NCBI GenBank assembly: GCA_009926245.1
Contig: RFPG01000063.1
Location: 1 to 7,110 of the forward strand
Source of the DNA: Sphingobacteriia bacterium
GTDB taxonomy: Bacteria; Bacteroidota; Bacteroidia; UBA7662
Direction of reading: 5' to 3'
DNA: 7,110 nt
Position numbers and translations under genes: made by a program. The notes below the pieces were generated by a model that saw nothing but the letters and a program-made list of their open reading frames with translations, searched no databases and was not told the DNA's origin. Below, piece after piece: positions 1 through 5,715 of the stretch (positions within the stretch are counted from its first letter, which is position 1; every line of letters starts with the position of its first letter).

Positions 1-85
1 CGCAGTAGACCTCCATCTCTCGGACTCGCCGTGCAATGAGCTGGGTGTACTGCGAACCAAAATCCAAAATCAATACCTGGTCCAT
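1..85 (-). CDS. guaA: GMP synthase (glutamine-hydrolysing), N-terminal fragment
   Basis: Only the first 28 codons lie in the window; the gene continues past the left edge. The reading begins [20 protein letters not shown] and goes on to VREMEVYC. This is the conserved opening of the GuaA class I glutamine amidotransferase domain: the first beta strand, the [15 protein letters not shown] helix, and the VYC that precedes the usual acidic residue. GuaA aminates XMP to GMP in the cytoplasm, using ammonia released from glutamine. The start at 85 places the conserved ILDFGSQ right after the initiator, as is normal for the family, and no upstream extension is needed. A TAnnTTTG box lies 3 bases upstream of the ATG. 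The catalytic Cys and the ATP pyrophosphatase domain are outside the window, so whether the gene is intact cannot be judged. Confidence 0.93.
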   Translation of the reverse strand, partial: MDQVLILDFGSQYTQLIARRVREMEVYC

Positions 86-88
86 GGC

Positions 89-96
89 CAAAATTA
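89..96 (-). promoter_or_regulatory. Candidate Bacteroidota -7 promoter box (TAATTTTG) for guaA
   Basis: On the minus strand this reads TAATTTTG, a perfect match to the TAnnTTTG -7 consensus known from Bacteroidota. It ends only 3 bases before the guaA ATG. With a start site a few bases downstream of the box, the transcript would begin at or next to the start codon, so the mRNA would be leaderless or nearly so. No clear TTG -33 element is visible at the usual spacing. One 8-base match alone is weak support, but mpl in this window has the same arrangement. Confidence 0.45.
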
Positions 97-126
97 AGGG
101 TTGGTCGTTTACTTTGCTTGACCTGC

Positions 127-1143
127 ATGGAAGACAAAAACCAACGTTTGCCAGCGGCCCTGTTTTTGGACCGAGACGGCGTCATCAACCACGACCCCGG
201 TGATTACACCTGCCGGCCCGAGGATTGGCATCTCTTGGACGGCATTACCGATGTCATGTCCGCCTACCAAAGAGCCGGATACCGGCTGATCGTGGTTACC
301 AATCAGGGCGGCATTGGCTTGGGACGTTACACCCGCGATGACCTGGACCGCATTCACCTCCGCATGGTCCAGGCCTTGGGCGACCATGGCGTGGTGTTGG
401 ATGAAATTTATGCCTGCCACCATCATCCCAAGATCGAGCCCTGTTTTTGCCGAAAACCGGCCCCTCTCCTAATCCAAAAAGCTTTGCATCGTTGGCAATT
501 GGACCCCAAGCAATGCTTGATGATTGGGGACCGAAGCCGGGATGTGGAAGCTGCCGAAGGTGCCGGCGTTCCTGGTTATTTGGTGCCGGTCAATGCCGAC
601 CTACGGCTCTTGGAAGGGCCCTGGCAAGCCCTGCTCAAAACCCTTTGCCTCCTTTGGATCTTCCTGGGCAGCCTTTGGGGCCAAGCCCAGGCCCAAACCG
701 TGGTGGCCCAGGTTTTTTTGGATCCCCGTTGCCCTGCCACCCAAAGTGCCCTACCCGCCTTGCAACGAAGTCAAGAAAAATGGGCCGAGCAAGTTCACTG
801 GATTGCGGTTTTTAGCGATTCCAGCCTCAGCGAACAAACTTGCCTAAAATATTTGTTGGAACACAATTTAGCGATGGCGCTGCGTCGGGATCCCCGAGCC
901 AACAATCTGCGTGTATACCGCATCCCTTTGCAACCTTGGATTCTTCTGACCAATCAACGGGCCGTTACCCTGCACCAGGGGCCATTGCTGGATGCCAAAA
1001 CCCTGCCAAGCAACCTTCAAACTTGGGAAAAAAGCCTCGAGCAATGCTTGCAAAAACCGGATCTTCGGTCCAACACGCCTCCTCGAAAGGCCACCGTGCG
1101 GGGTCAAGGCTGCCCGGTCCCTCAGGGACCTGCCACGCCCTAA
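127..1143 (+). CDS. HAD-IIIA (GmhB-like) phosphatase fused to a thioredoxin-like domain
   Basis: A 338-residue protein in two parts. Residues 9-160 form a HAD-IIIA phosphatase related to D-glycero-D-manno-heptose-1,7-bisphosphate 7-phosphatase and to the HisB phosphatase. Visible motifs are LDRDGVI (nucleophile D15, acid/base D17), TNQ (58-60), a zinc loop with C97, H99, C106 and C108 followed by RKP, and MIGDRSRD (D135, D139). The zinc loop is shorter than in E. coli GmhB, so the substrate (heptose bisphosphate or another sugar phosphate) is uncertain. Residues 169-189 then look like a signal peptide: LLK, a hydrophobic run, and AQAQ with a possible cut after A189. Residues 190-329 resemble a thioredoxin/redoxin-like domain with [10 protein letters not shown] (C202), a possible cis-Pro at P270, and the late Gly-Cys (C329) I expect near the end of that family. 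The ATG at 127 was chosen over an in-frame TTG at 118 because it is the stronger codon and sits just before the HAD core. There is no stop between the halves. It could be one membrane-anchored protein or two overlapping translation products. Confidence 0.85.
   Translation: MEDKNQRLPAALFLDRDGVINHDPGDYTCRPEDWHLLDGITDVMSAYQRAGYRLIVVTNQGGIGLGRYTRDDLDRIHLRMVQALGDHGVVLDEIYACHHHPKIEPCFCRKPAPLLIQKALHRWQLDPKQCLMIGDRSRDVEAAEGAGVPGYLVPVNADLRLLEGPWQALLKTLCLLWIFLGSLWGQAQAQTVVAQVFLDPRCPATQSALPALQRSQEKWAEQVHWIAVFSDSSLSEQTCLKYLLEHNLAMALRRDPRANNLRVYRIPLQPWILLTNQRAVTLHQGPLLDAKTLPSNLQTWEKSLEQCLQKPDLRSNTPPRKATVRGQGCPVPQGPATP
631..1143 (+). other. Possible separate secreted thioredoxin-like product within the fusion ORF
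   Basis: If translation re-initiated inside the long reading frame, the second half would be a normal secreted protein. Reading the CTG at 631 as a start gives [12 protein letters not shown], a classic signal peptide ending in AQA before QT. The TTG at 610 is an alternative start. A purine-rich GGAAGGG (612-618) lies 12 bases before 631, a little far for a ribosome binding site. There is no ATG in frame near the junction. The thioredoxin-like half carries a single Cys in the CPATQ motif rather than CxxC, so a classic dithiol oxidoreductase is less likely than a redoxin-like or structural role. This is a hypothesis, not an established gene. Confidence 0.3.
1116..1130. repeat. Perfect inverted repeat in the 3' end of the fusion gene
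   Basis: GGTCCC-TCA-GGGACC is a perfect 6-base GC-rich stem with a 3-base loop, inside the last codons of the phosphatase/thioredoxin-like gene. No T-run follows on either strand, so it is not a standard intrinsic terminator. It shares the core GGTCCCT with the second inverted repeat 40 bases downstream. Confidence 0.5.
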
Positions 1144-1161
1144 GCGTTCCCTAAGAAAGGA

Positions 1162-2568
1162 TTAAGCAACGATGGTCCCTGACCATCGAACCTCGGTACA
1201 ACCTGGAACCAACTGATTCAGGTAAACCGGAACAACCGAACCCGCCCACAGGGGATCGTAAACGGTCTCAACGCGCAAATAATTAGGCGTATAGCCCCGC
1301 ATGGTCGATGGAGAATCCTTGCTACCAGGGTAGGCTTCGTTCTCAAACAAAACCGGTAGGGTCCGACCTCGAAAAGTTTCCGCAAAATGCCTTTCTCTCT
1401 CCAAGCTCCATCGAGTCAAGACCTGGTTTCGCAAGGCCCTTTGTTCATTGGTAACCGCCTCACCCATGGCCATGGCATCCGTACCGGGTCGTTCGGAATA
1501 CGAAAAAACATGGAGGTAGGCCAAGGGCAGGCTATCCAAAAAATTCTTGCAGGCTTCAAATTCCGCATCGGTTTCGCCCGGAAAACCTACCATCACATCC
1601 GCCCCGATGCAGACCTCCGGAAACAACTCTTGAATACGAAGCAGGCGTTCTCGGTAGAGGTCCGTTCGGTAACGCCGTCGCATCCGTGCCAACACGGTAT
1701 CCGATCCACTCTGGAGGGGAATATGAAAATGAGGCACAAAACGCGGGGACTCTTTCACGGCCAACAACAAGGCTTCATCCAATAAATTGGGTTCCACACT
1801 GGACAAACGAAAGCGCTCTGCATCGACTTCCTGATGGAGGCGCCGAACCAAGGCATCCAAGCCTTGGCGAGGTTCTTGGGGAAAACGATCGCGGTCTCCT
1901 TTGCCTTTTCCAAAATCACCCAGGTTCACCCCGGTTAACACGATTTCGACTGCACCGTTCTTCACCAAATCCTTGGCGCGCTGGATGACCGAATCCATGC
2001 GATCGGAACGAGAGATGCCCCTGGCGGCGGGAATGGTGCAATAGGAACAGGGGTAATCGCAGCCGTCTTGAACCTTGAGAAAGGCCCGGGTTCGATCACC
2101 CCAACTTTGGGCCGGCACAAAGTCCAAGGCCTCTTGAATCGGTCGGCGGACGACACGATGGGCTCCACCCTCTGGAAGGAGCTGTGGAAGCCTCCATTTA
2201 TCCGCCGTCCCAGCAACCAAGGTCACACCGGGAATTTGGGCAATTTCATCGGGGCGCAACTGGGCATAACAACCCACCACCGCCACTTGGGCGTTGGGGG
2301 CATAGCGCAAAGCCTGTCGTACCACTTTGGCACATTTGCGGTCGGCCTTGTCGGTCACCGAACAAGTATTGATAATGTAAACGTCGGCACCCTCTTCAAA
2401 GGAAACAGGCTCGTAACCTTGATCCTCAAAGGTTTTACGAATCGACAAGCCATCGGCGTAATTCAACTTGCAACCCAAGGTGTAAACCGCCACCCGAGGA
2501 GCTTTCCCTTGAACAGGCAGTGCTTGACCCAAGGGGTGTTCGAGGACGGTGGGTGTTTCAACCATCAT
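1162..2568 (-). CDS. mtaB: tRNA (t6A37) methylthiotransferase MtaB
   Basis: A 468-residue radical-SAM methylthiotransferase. MtaB converts t6A37 to ms2t6A37 in tRNAs reading ANN codons, using SAM and two Fe-S clusters in the cytoplasm. The N-terminal UPF0004 domain (about 25-130) has its three cluster cysteines in LGCKLN (C33), NTCSVT (C69) and VGCYAQ (C100). The radical-SAM domain (about 155-380) has GCDYPCSYC with C170, C174 and C177, plus HIPLQSGSD (282-290). A C-terminal TRAM-like region follows from about 385. LGCKLN and the CYAQL context favour MtaB over MiaB or RimO. The 24 residues before the conserved RVAVYTLGC are a little long; the start codons at 2568 and 2565 are adjacent and either could be used. 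It is the last gene of the mpl-exonuclease-mtaB cluster, 15 bases after the exonuclease stop. A hairpin covers its last codons. Confidence 0.93.
   Translation of the reverse strand: MMVETPTVLEHPLGQALPVQGKAPRVAVYTLGCKLNYADGLSIRKTFEDQGYEPVSFEEGADVYIINTCSVTDKADRKCAKVVRQALRYAPNAQVAVVGCYAQLRPDEIAQIPGVTLVAGTADKWRLPQLLPEGGAHRVVRRPIQEALDFVPAQSWGDRTRAFLKVQDGCDYPCSYCTIPAARGISRSDRMDSVIQRAKDLVKNGAVEIVLTGVNLGDFGKGKGDRDRFPQEPRQGLDALVRRLHQEVDAERFRLSSVEPNLLDEALLLAVKESPRFVPHFHIPLQSGSDTVLARMRRRYRTDLYRERLLRIQELFPEVCIGADVMVGFPGETDAEFEACKNFLDSLPLAYLHVFSYSERPGTDAMAMGEAVTNEQRALRNQVLTRWSLERERHFAETFRGRTLPVLFENEAYPGSKDSPSTMRGYTPNYLRVETVYDPLWAGSVVPVYLNQLVPGCTEVRWSGTIVA
1170..1188 (-). terminator. Hairpin at the convergent end of mtaB, possible terminator
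   Basis: CGATGGTC-CCT-GACCATCG is a perfect 8-base stem with a 3-base loop, lying in the final codons of mtaB. On the minus strand it is followed by a T-rich but interrupted stretch (TTGCTTAATCCTTTCTT). On the plus strand there is no T-run after it. It could help end mtaB transcription, or limit read-through from the plus-strand gene that stops at 1143. The stem overlaps coding sequence and the T-tract is imperfect, so the call is tentative. Confidence 0.35.
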
Positions 2569-2583
2569 GGTCCAAAAGTCGGA

Positions 2584-3384
2584 TCAGGACAAGGACCCGG
2601 ATGCAGCCCCGCGCAGGCGAATAGCGGTGATGATTTTTTTGGTGTGGCGAGGAAAATCTCCGCCCATCATCCAGGTATAGTAGGACGGATCCCGACCAAA
2701 AACCTGCTCAACGGACTGCCCTTTGTATTTGCCAAATCCAAACACTTCGATTCCCTGATCATCCCGGACAATTCGACCGGCCAAGTCCACGGATTTGTTG
2801 TTACGAGCGGTGAAGCGATGAAGAAAATCCACATTCCCCTGCAAGTCAGGGTAACGATTCAATTGCTCGATCAAGATTCGGCAAGTAGCCCGGGCATCGG
2901 CCGCTGCCGAATGGGCATTTTCCAGCTCAGCACCGCAGTAATAGCGCAAAGCCGCTTTGAGATCTCGCGGTTCTTTTTTGTGAAAAATCGCCTGCACATC
3001 CACCATGCGGGCATGGGTCAAATCCAGGTCTTGGTCGATTCGAAGCATTTCATCCACCAAAAAAGGCAGGTCGAAATAGGCACTGTTGTAGCCCGCCAAA
3101 TCGGCTTGATCAAAAAACTGGATGATTTTGGGTGCAAACTCTTCGAGGGTCGGCATGTCTTCGACATCCTTGTCAAAAATTCCGTGAATTTTGGAAACTT
3201 CGGCCGGAATGGGGATCCCAGGCTGCAGTCGCTGAACCAACTCTTGAACCGTACCATCCGGCTTGAGTTTGACCCCGGCAAACTCCACAATCCGATCCTT
3301 ACCAATCGACAGGCCCGTTGTTTCCAAGTCAAAAAAGACCAAAGGCCTTTGGAGGCTCAGGTTGCCCAATGCATAGTTTTCCAT
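2584..3384 (-). CDS. DnaQ-like DEDDh 3'-5' exonuclease with DUF3820-like C-terminus
   Basis: A 266-residue 3'-5' exonuclease of the DNA polymerase III epsilon superfamily, acting on single-stranded DNA or RNA ends with two metal ions. The DEDDh residues are all visible: FFDLETTG (D19, E21), AGYNSAYFDLPFL (D105) and H158 with D163 in AHSAAADAR. The exonuclease fold spans about 13-175. The C-terminal part (about 200-262) carries VFGFGKYKGQSVEQVF, then DPSYYTWMMGGDFPRHTKK. This resembles the small DUF3820-type module often attached to stand-alone bacterial exonucleases. The protein is therefore probably a free-standing repair or RNA-trimming nuclease rather than the replicative proofreading subunit. 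The start at 3384 sits 12 residues before the first beta strand, with a weak AAAGA just upstream. It lies 23 bases after mpl and 15 before mtaB, so the three are likely co-transcribed. Its cellular substrate cannot be told from sequence. Confidence 0.9.
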   Translation of the reverse strand: MENYALGNLSLQRPLVFFDLETTGLSIGKDRIVEFAGVKLKPDGTVQELVQRLQPGIPIPAEVSKIHGIFDKDVEDMPTLEEFAPKIIQFFDQADLAGYNSAYFDLPFLVDEMLRIDQDLDLTHARMVDVQAIFHKKEPRDLKAALRYYCGAELENAHSAAADARATCRILIEQLNRYPDLQGNVDFLHRFTARNNKSVDLAGRIVRDDQGIEVFGFGKYKGQSVEQVFGRDPSYYTWMMGGDFPRHTKKIITAIRLRGAASGSLS

Positions 3385-3407
3385 TCTTTGTTGTGGTTTT
3401 TAGAACC

Positions 3408-4775
3408 CTACCATTCCCCGATTTCTTTTTCCCATGACCATGCCGACCATGAACCGGAACTCATCATTAACAGGGGGCGATAGGCGGATTGAATTCGAAT
3501 CCAATCTTGGAGGGATTGTAGATCCGCAAAAACCCGAAGGTCCTTGCGGCCAAAGGCCTGAATCAAAAAATCCTCGTCCAAGCGTATCCCCTTCTTGCGT
3601 CGAACTTCTTCGTCCGAAACATAGACCGCGGCGACGCCGGCCAAATCCATGCTCCCCTTGTATTCCGGTATGTAATCCGGGTTGAGGCTGGAAAAACTAT
3701 GCAATTCAAGGACAGCGGTAAAGTCCGAGCCAAACTGTTCATTCACAGCCCCAACAGAGGCGTGGACCTTCGACGGTGAATGGGCAAAATCCCGAATCAC
3801 GGTTCCACCGGATCCCGTATGCATGCGTTCCAATCGCCTTGAAGACCCGGGAAAGGAGGCGATGGCTTGGTAAAAATCCACCTTTTCGAGTCCTGCAACG
3901 GCCGTTAACTGCCTGGCAGCCGCAATGTTATGCATATTATGGCGACCAAAAACCTGCAAGGGAATTTTGCCTAAACTGGTTTTGAGGAAGGTGTAACCAT
4001 CCTCCACCACATAAGGAGCTGCTTTGTAGGGCTTGAGTTCAAGACCCCGCCCGTTTTCCTGGACCAAACGAGCCAGGATCGGATCTTCTTCAAAATAAAT
4101 AAGCACGGCACCGGGCTCCAGGGATCGGATATAGTCGGCAAAAACCTTTTCGTAGGATTCTCTTGTTGGAAAAACATTGATATGATCCCATGCAATTCCT
4201 GTAACAACGGTTGCATGAGGGTTGTAGTGGCTCATCTTGGGACGAGGGTCCAGAGCCGAACTCAGGTATTCGTCCCCTTCCAGTATCACGACGGCCGCCT
4301 GCGTTCCCAATTGAACCATCCGCTCGTAGCCCGGCATCGCCGAACCAACCAAATAATCAAAGTTGATTCCGTGAAAGCGAAGCGCATGCATGACCATGGA
4401 GGTCACCGTGGTTTTGCCATGGGAGCCGGCCACCACCAATCGCTGCTGATTCACCGTCATCTCGCCCACCAATTCCGGGAAAGAACAAACGCGAATCCCC
4501 AATTCCAAGGCCCTTTGCAATTCGGGATTGTCCGCCTTGGCGTGCATTCCCAGGACCACGGTATCCAGATCCGGAGTAATTCGGGAGGCATCCCACCCCA
4601 TCGGCTCCGGGAGCAGGCCCGCTGTGGCCAATCGACCGCGGGCGGGCTCGTCAATACGATCGTCTGAGCCACTGACCAAGTACCCGGCGGACTGCAGGTC
4701 CAGAGCTAAATTGTGCATCACGGCCCCACCAATGGCAATCAGGTGAATTTTGGCTCCGGGGCTTACTTTTGACAT
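3408..4775 (-). CDS. mpl: Mpl-type UDP-MurNAc:peptide ligase (murein recycling)
   Basis: A 455-residue Mur ligase, cytoplasmic, likely joining a recycled murein tripeptide to UDP-MurNAc with ATP. The N-terminal Rossmann part has IHLIAIGGAVMHNLALDL and SGSDD (35-39), followed by LGMHAKADNPEL. In this family the latter distinguishes Mpl from MurC. The central ATPase domain has the P-loop GSHGKTTVTSM (117-127), LEGDEY (165-170) and the WDH motif (196-198). The ligase motifs FGRHNMHN (276-283), RRLE (313-316) and DFAHSP (329-334) follow. Length matches E. coli Mpl. The start at 4775 puts the Rossmann strand at residue 10. A TAAATTTG box lies 4 bases upstream. The last 15 residues are odd: four tryptophans (443, 446, 448, 455) where the family normally has a Gly/Phe-rich end, encoded over a short GACCATG repeat. 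MurC is the main alternative, but a true MurC would be expected beside other mur genes. Confidence 0.9.
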   Translation of the reverse strand: MSKVSPGAKIHLIAIGGAVMHNLALDLQSAGYLVSGSDDRIDEPARGRLATAGLLPEPMGWDASRITPDLDTVVLGMHAKADNPELQRALELGIRVCSFPELVGEMTVNQQRLVVAGSHGKTTVTSMVMHALRFHGINFDYLVGSAMPGYERMVQLGTQAAVVILEGDEYLSSALDPRPKMSHYNPHATVVTGIAWDHINVFPTRESYEKVFADYIRSLEPGAVLIYFEEDPILARLVQENGRGLELKPYKAAPYVVEDGYTFLKTSLGKIPLQVFGRHNMHNIAAARQLTAVAGLEKVDFYQAIASFPGSSRRLERMHTGSGGTVIRDFAHSPSKVHASVGAVNEQFGSDFTAVLELHSFSSLNPDYIPEYKGSMDLAGVAAVYVSDEEVRRKKGIRLDEDFLIQAFGRKDLRVFADLQSLQDWIRIQSAYRPLLMMSSGSWSAWSWEKEIGEW

Positions 4776-4779
4776 ACGG

Positions 4780-4787
4780 CAAATTTA
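4780..4787 (-). promoter_or_regulatory. Candidate Bacteroidota -7 promoter box (TAAATTTG) for mpl
   Basis: On the minus strand this reads TAAATTTG, a perfect TAnnTTTG match, ending 4 bases before the mpl ATG. The nearest upstream TTG triplets lie 15 and 24 bases from the box, neither at the spacing usual for a -33 element. As with guaA, the position implies a leaderless or near-leaderless mRNA. It would drive the mpl-exonuclease-mtaB cluster. Confidence 0.45.
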
Positions 4788-4813
4788 CGCAACCACTGGA
4801 CCCAACCTTTTCA

Positions 4814-5656
4814 ATGAACGTACAGATTTTACACACAGGCTATTTTAAATTGGACGGCGGTGCCATGTTCGGGGTGGTACCCCGCACGATGTGGTCAACG
4901 TACAATCCACCGGATTCGAACAACCTCTGCACCTGGGCCCTCCGTTGCTTGCTGGTTCAAGACGGACCCCGGGTGATCGTGATTGATTGCGGGATGGGCC
5001 GCAAGCAAGATGACCGGTTCCGCAACCGTTACGGGGTGTCGGACGAAGTGGATATCGCCCAGGCTGTCCAGAATGCGGGGGTTTCCCCGGCGGCTGTGAC
5101 CGATGTCATCCTGACGCACCTGCATTTTGACCATTGCGGTGGGGCGACCCGGCGTGGCGAAGACGGCCAAAGCATGGAAGTGACCTTTCCCAACGCCACT
5201 TACTGGGTGGGCGCCAAGCAACTGGCCTGGTCCTACCCACGGCCCAATGCCCGGGAAAAAGCCTCGTTTTTGCGAGAAAATATCGAACCGCTCCTCCATT
5301 CGGGGCAGCTGCAGGAAGTCCCCCCCGGCCAGAACGCCGCCGGTCTCCCCTGCCTCCATGTGGATGGCCATACCGATGGGATGTTGTTGCCCATGGTGCC
5401 TTTTGGAGGTCGGACCCTGCTTTATTGCGCGGACCTTTTGCCATCGACAGCGCATTTGCCCTTGCCATGGGTCATGGCCTACGATGTACGCCCCCTCCAG
5501 ACCCTGATCGAAAAAGAAGAAATCCTGGAAACCGCCCTGCGCGAAAATTGGCTGCTTTTTTTCGAACACGACCCCGTGAATGCCGTTTCTTCGTTGGTTC
5601 GGGATGCCAAAGGCGTCATCCAGGCGTTGGACCCCCGCAGCGACCTATCCATTTAA
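4814..5656 (+). CDS. Metallo-beta-lactamase-fold hydrolase (lactonase-like)
   Basis: A 280-residue cytoplasmic MBL-fold hydrolase with no signal peptide. It has the full dinuclear metal set: THLHFDH (H102, H104, D106, H107), DGHTDG (H186), CADLLP (D207) and FEHDP (H252). The N-terminal LHTGYFKLDGGAMFGVVPR is typical of a common Bacteroidota MBL subfamily; the motif order is like that of quorum-quenching AHL lactonases and related esterases. The substrate is unknown; an AHL lactonase function is not implied by the fold alone. The ATG at 4814 was chosen over an in-frame TTG at 4769 because the family begins a few residues before TGxFKLDGGAMFG. The TTG would also run into the divergent mpl start. 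The gene stands alone on the plus strand: divergent from mpl across 38 bases, convergent with the alkaline phosphatase across 59. No good ribosome binding site or promoter was found. Confidence 0.9.
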   Translation: MNVQILHTGYFKLDGGAMFGVVPRTMWSTYNPPDSNNLCTWALRCLLVQDGPRVIVIDCGMGRKQDDRFRNRYGVSDEVDIAQAVQNAGVSPAAVTDVILTHLHFDHCGGATRRGEDGQSMEVTFPNATYWVGAKQLAWSYPRPNAREKASFLRENIEPLLHSGQLQEVPPGQNAAGLPCLHVDGHTDGMLLPMVPFGGRTLLYCADLLPSTAHLPLPWVMAYDVRPLQTLIEKEEILETALRENWLLFFEHDPVNAVSSLVRDAKGVIQALDPRSDLSI

Positions 5657-5715
5657 CCCTCACCGGACAGGGAGGGCCCGTTCACCCCAAATCGAACCTG
5701 TCGAATCGAAGCAAT
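5657..5715. other. Convergent intergenic gap, no convincing terminator
   Basis: Fifty-nine bases separate two converging stop codons. A weak inverted repeat is present (CCCTC at 5657-5661 with GAGGG at 5672-5676, 10-base loop), but no T-run follows on either strand. No gene or RNA is visible here. Confidence 0.4.

Noticed and set aside
109..116. TTACTTTG as a -7 box for the plus-strand fusion gene
   Set aside because: It misses the conserved A at the second position, and the only nearby TTG is much too close to be a -33 element.
2068..3483. Long plus-strand open frame of 471 codons opposite mtaB, the exonuclease and the end of mpl
   Set aside because: It lies wholly antisense to genes with complete catalytic motifs, crosses their boundaries, and its translation shows no recognisable domain or signal. 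It is best explained by the codon bias of the opposite strand.
4769..4774. TTGACA as a sigma70-like -35 box for the MBL gene
   Set aside because: No TATAAT-like sequence occurs 16-18 bases downstream, the six bases fall in the first codons of mpl, and Bacteroidota promoters do not normally use this element.
4895..5569. Minus-strand open frame of 224 codons opposite the MBL gene
   Set aside because: It is antisense to a gene with an intact HxHxDH motif and full metal ligand set, and shows no domain of its own.
5657..5676. CCCTC/GAGGG inverted repeat as a terminator after the MBL gene
   Set aside because: The stem is only 5 bases with a 10-base loop and no T-run follows on either strand.
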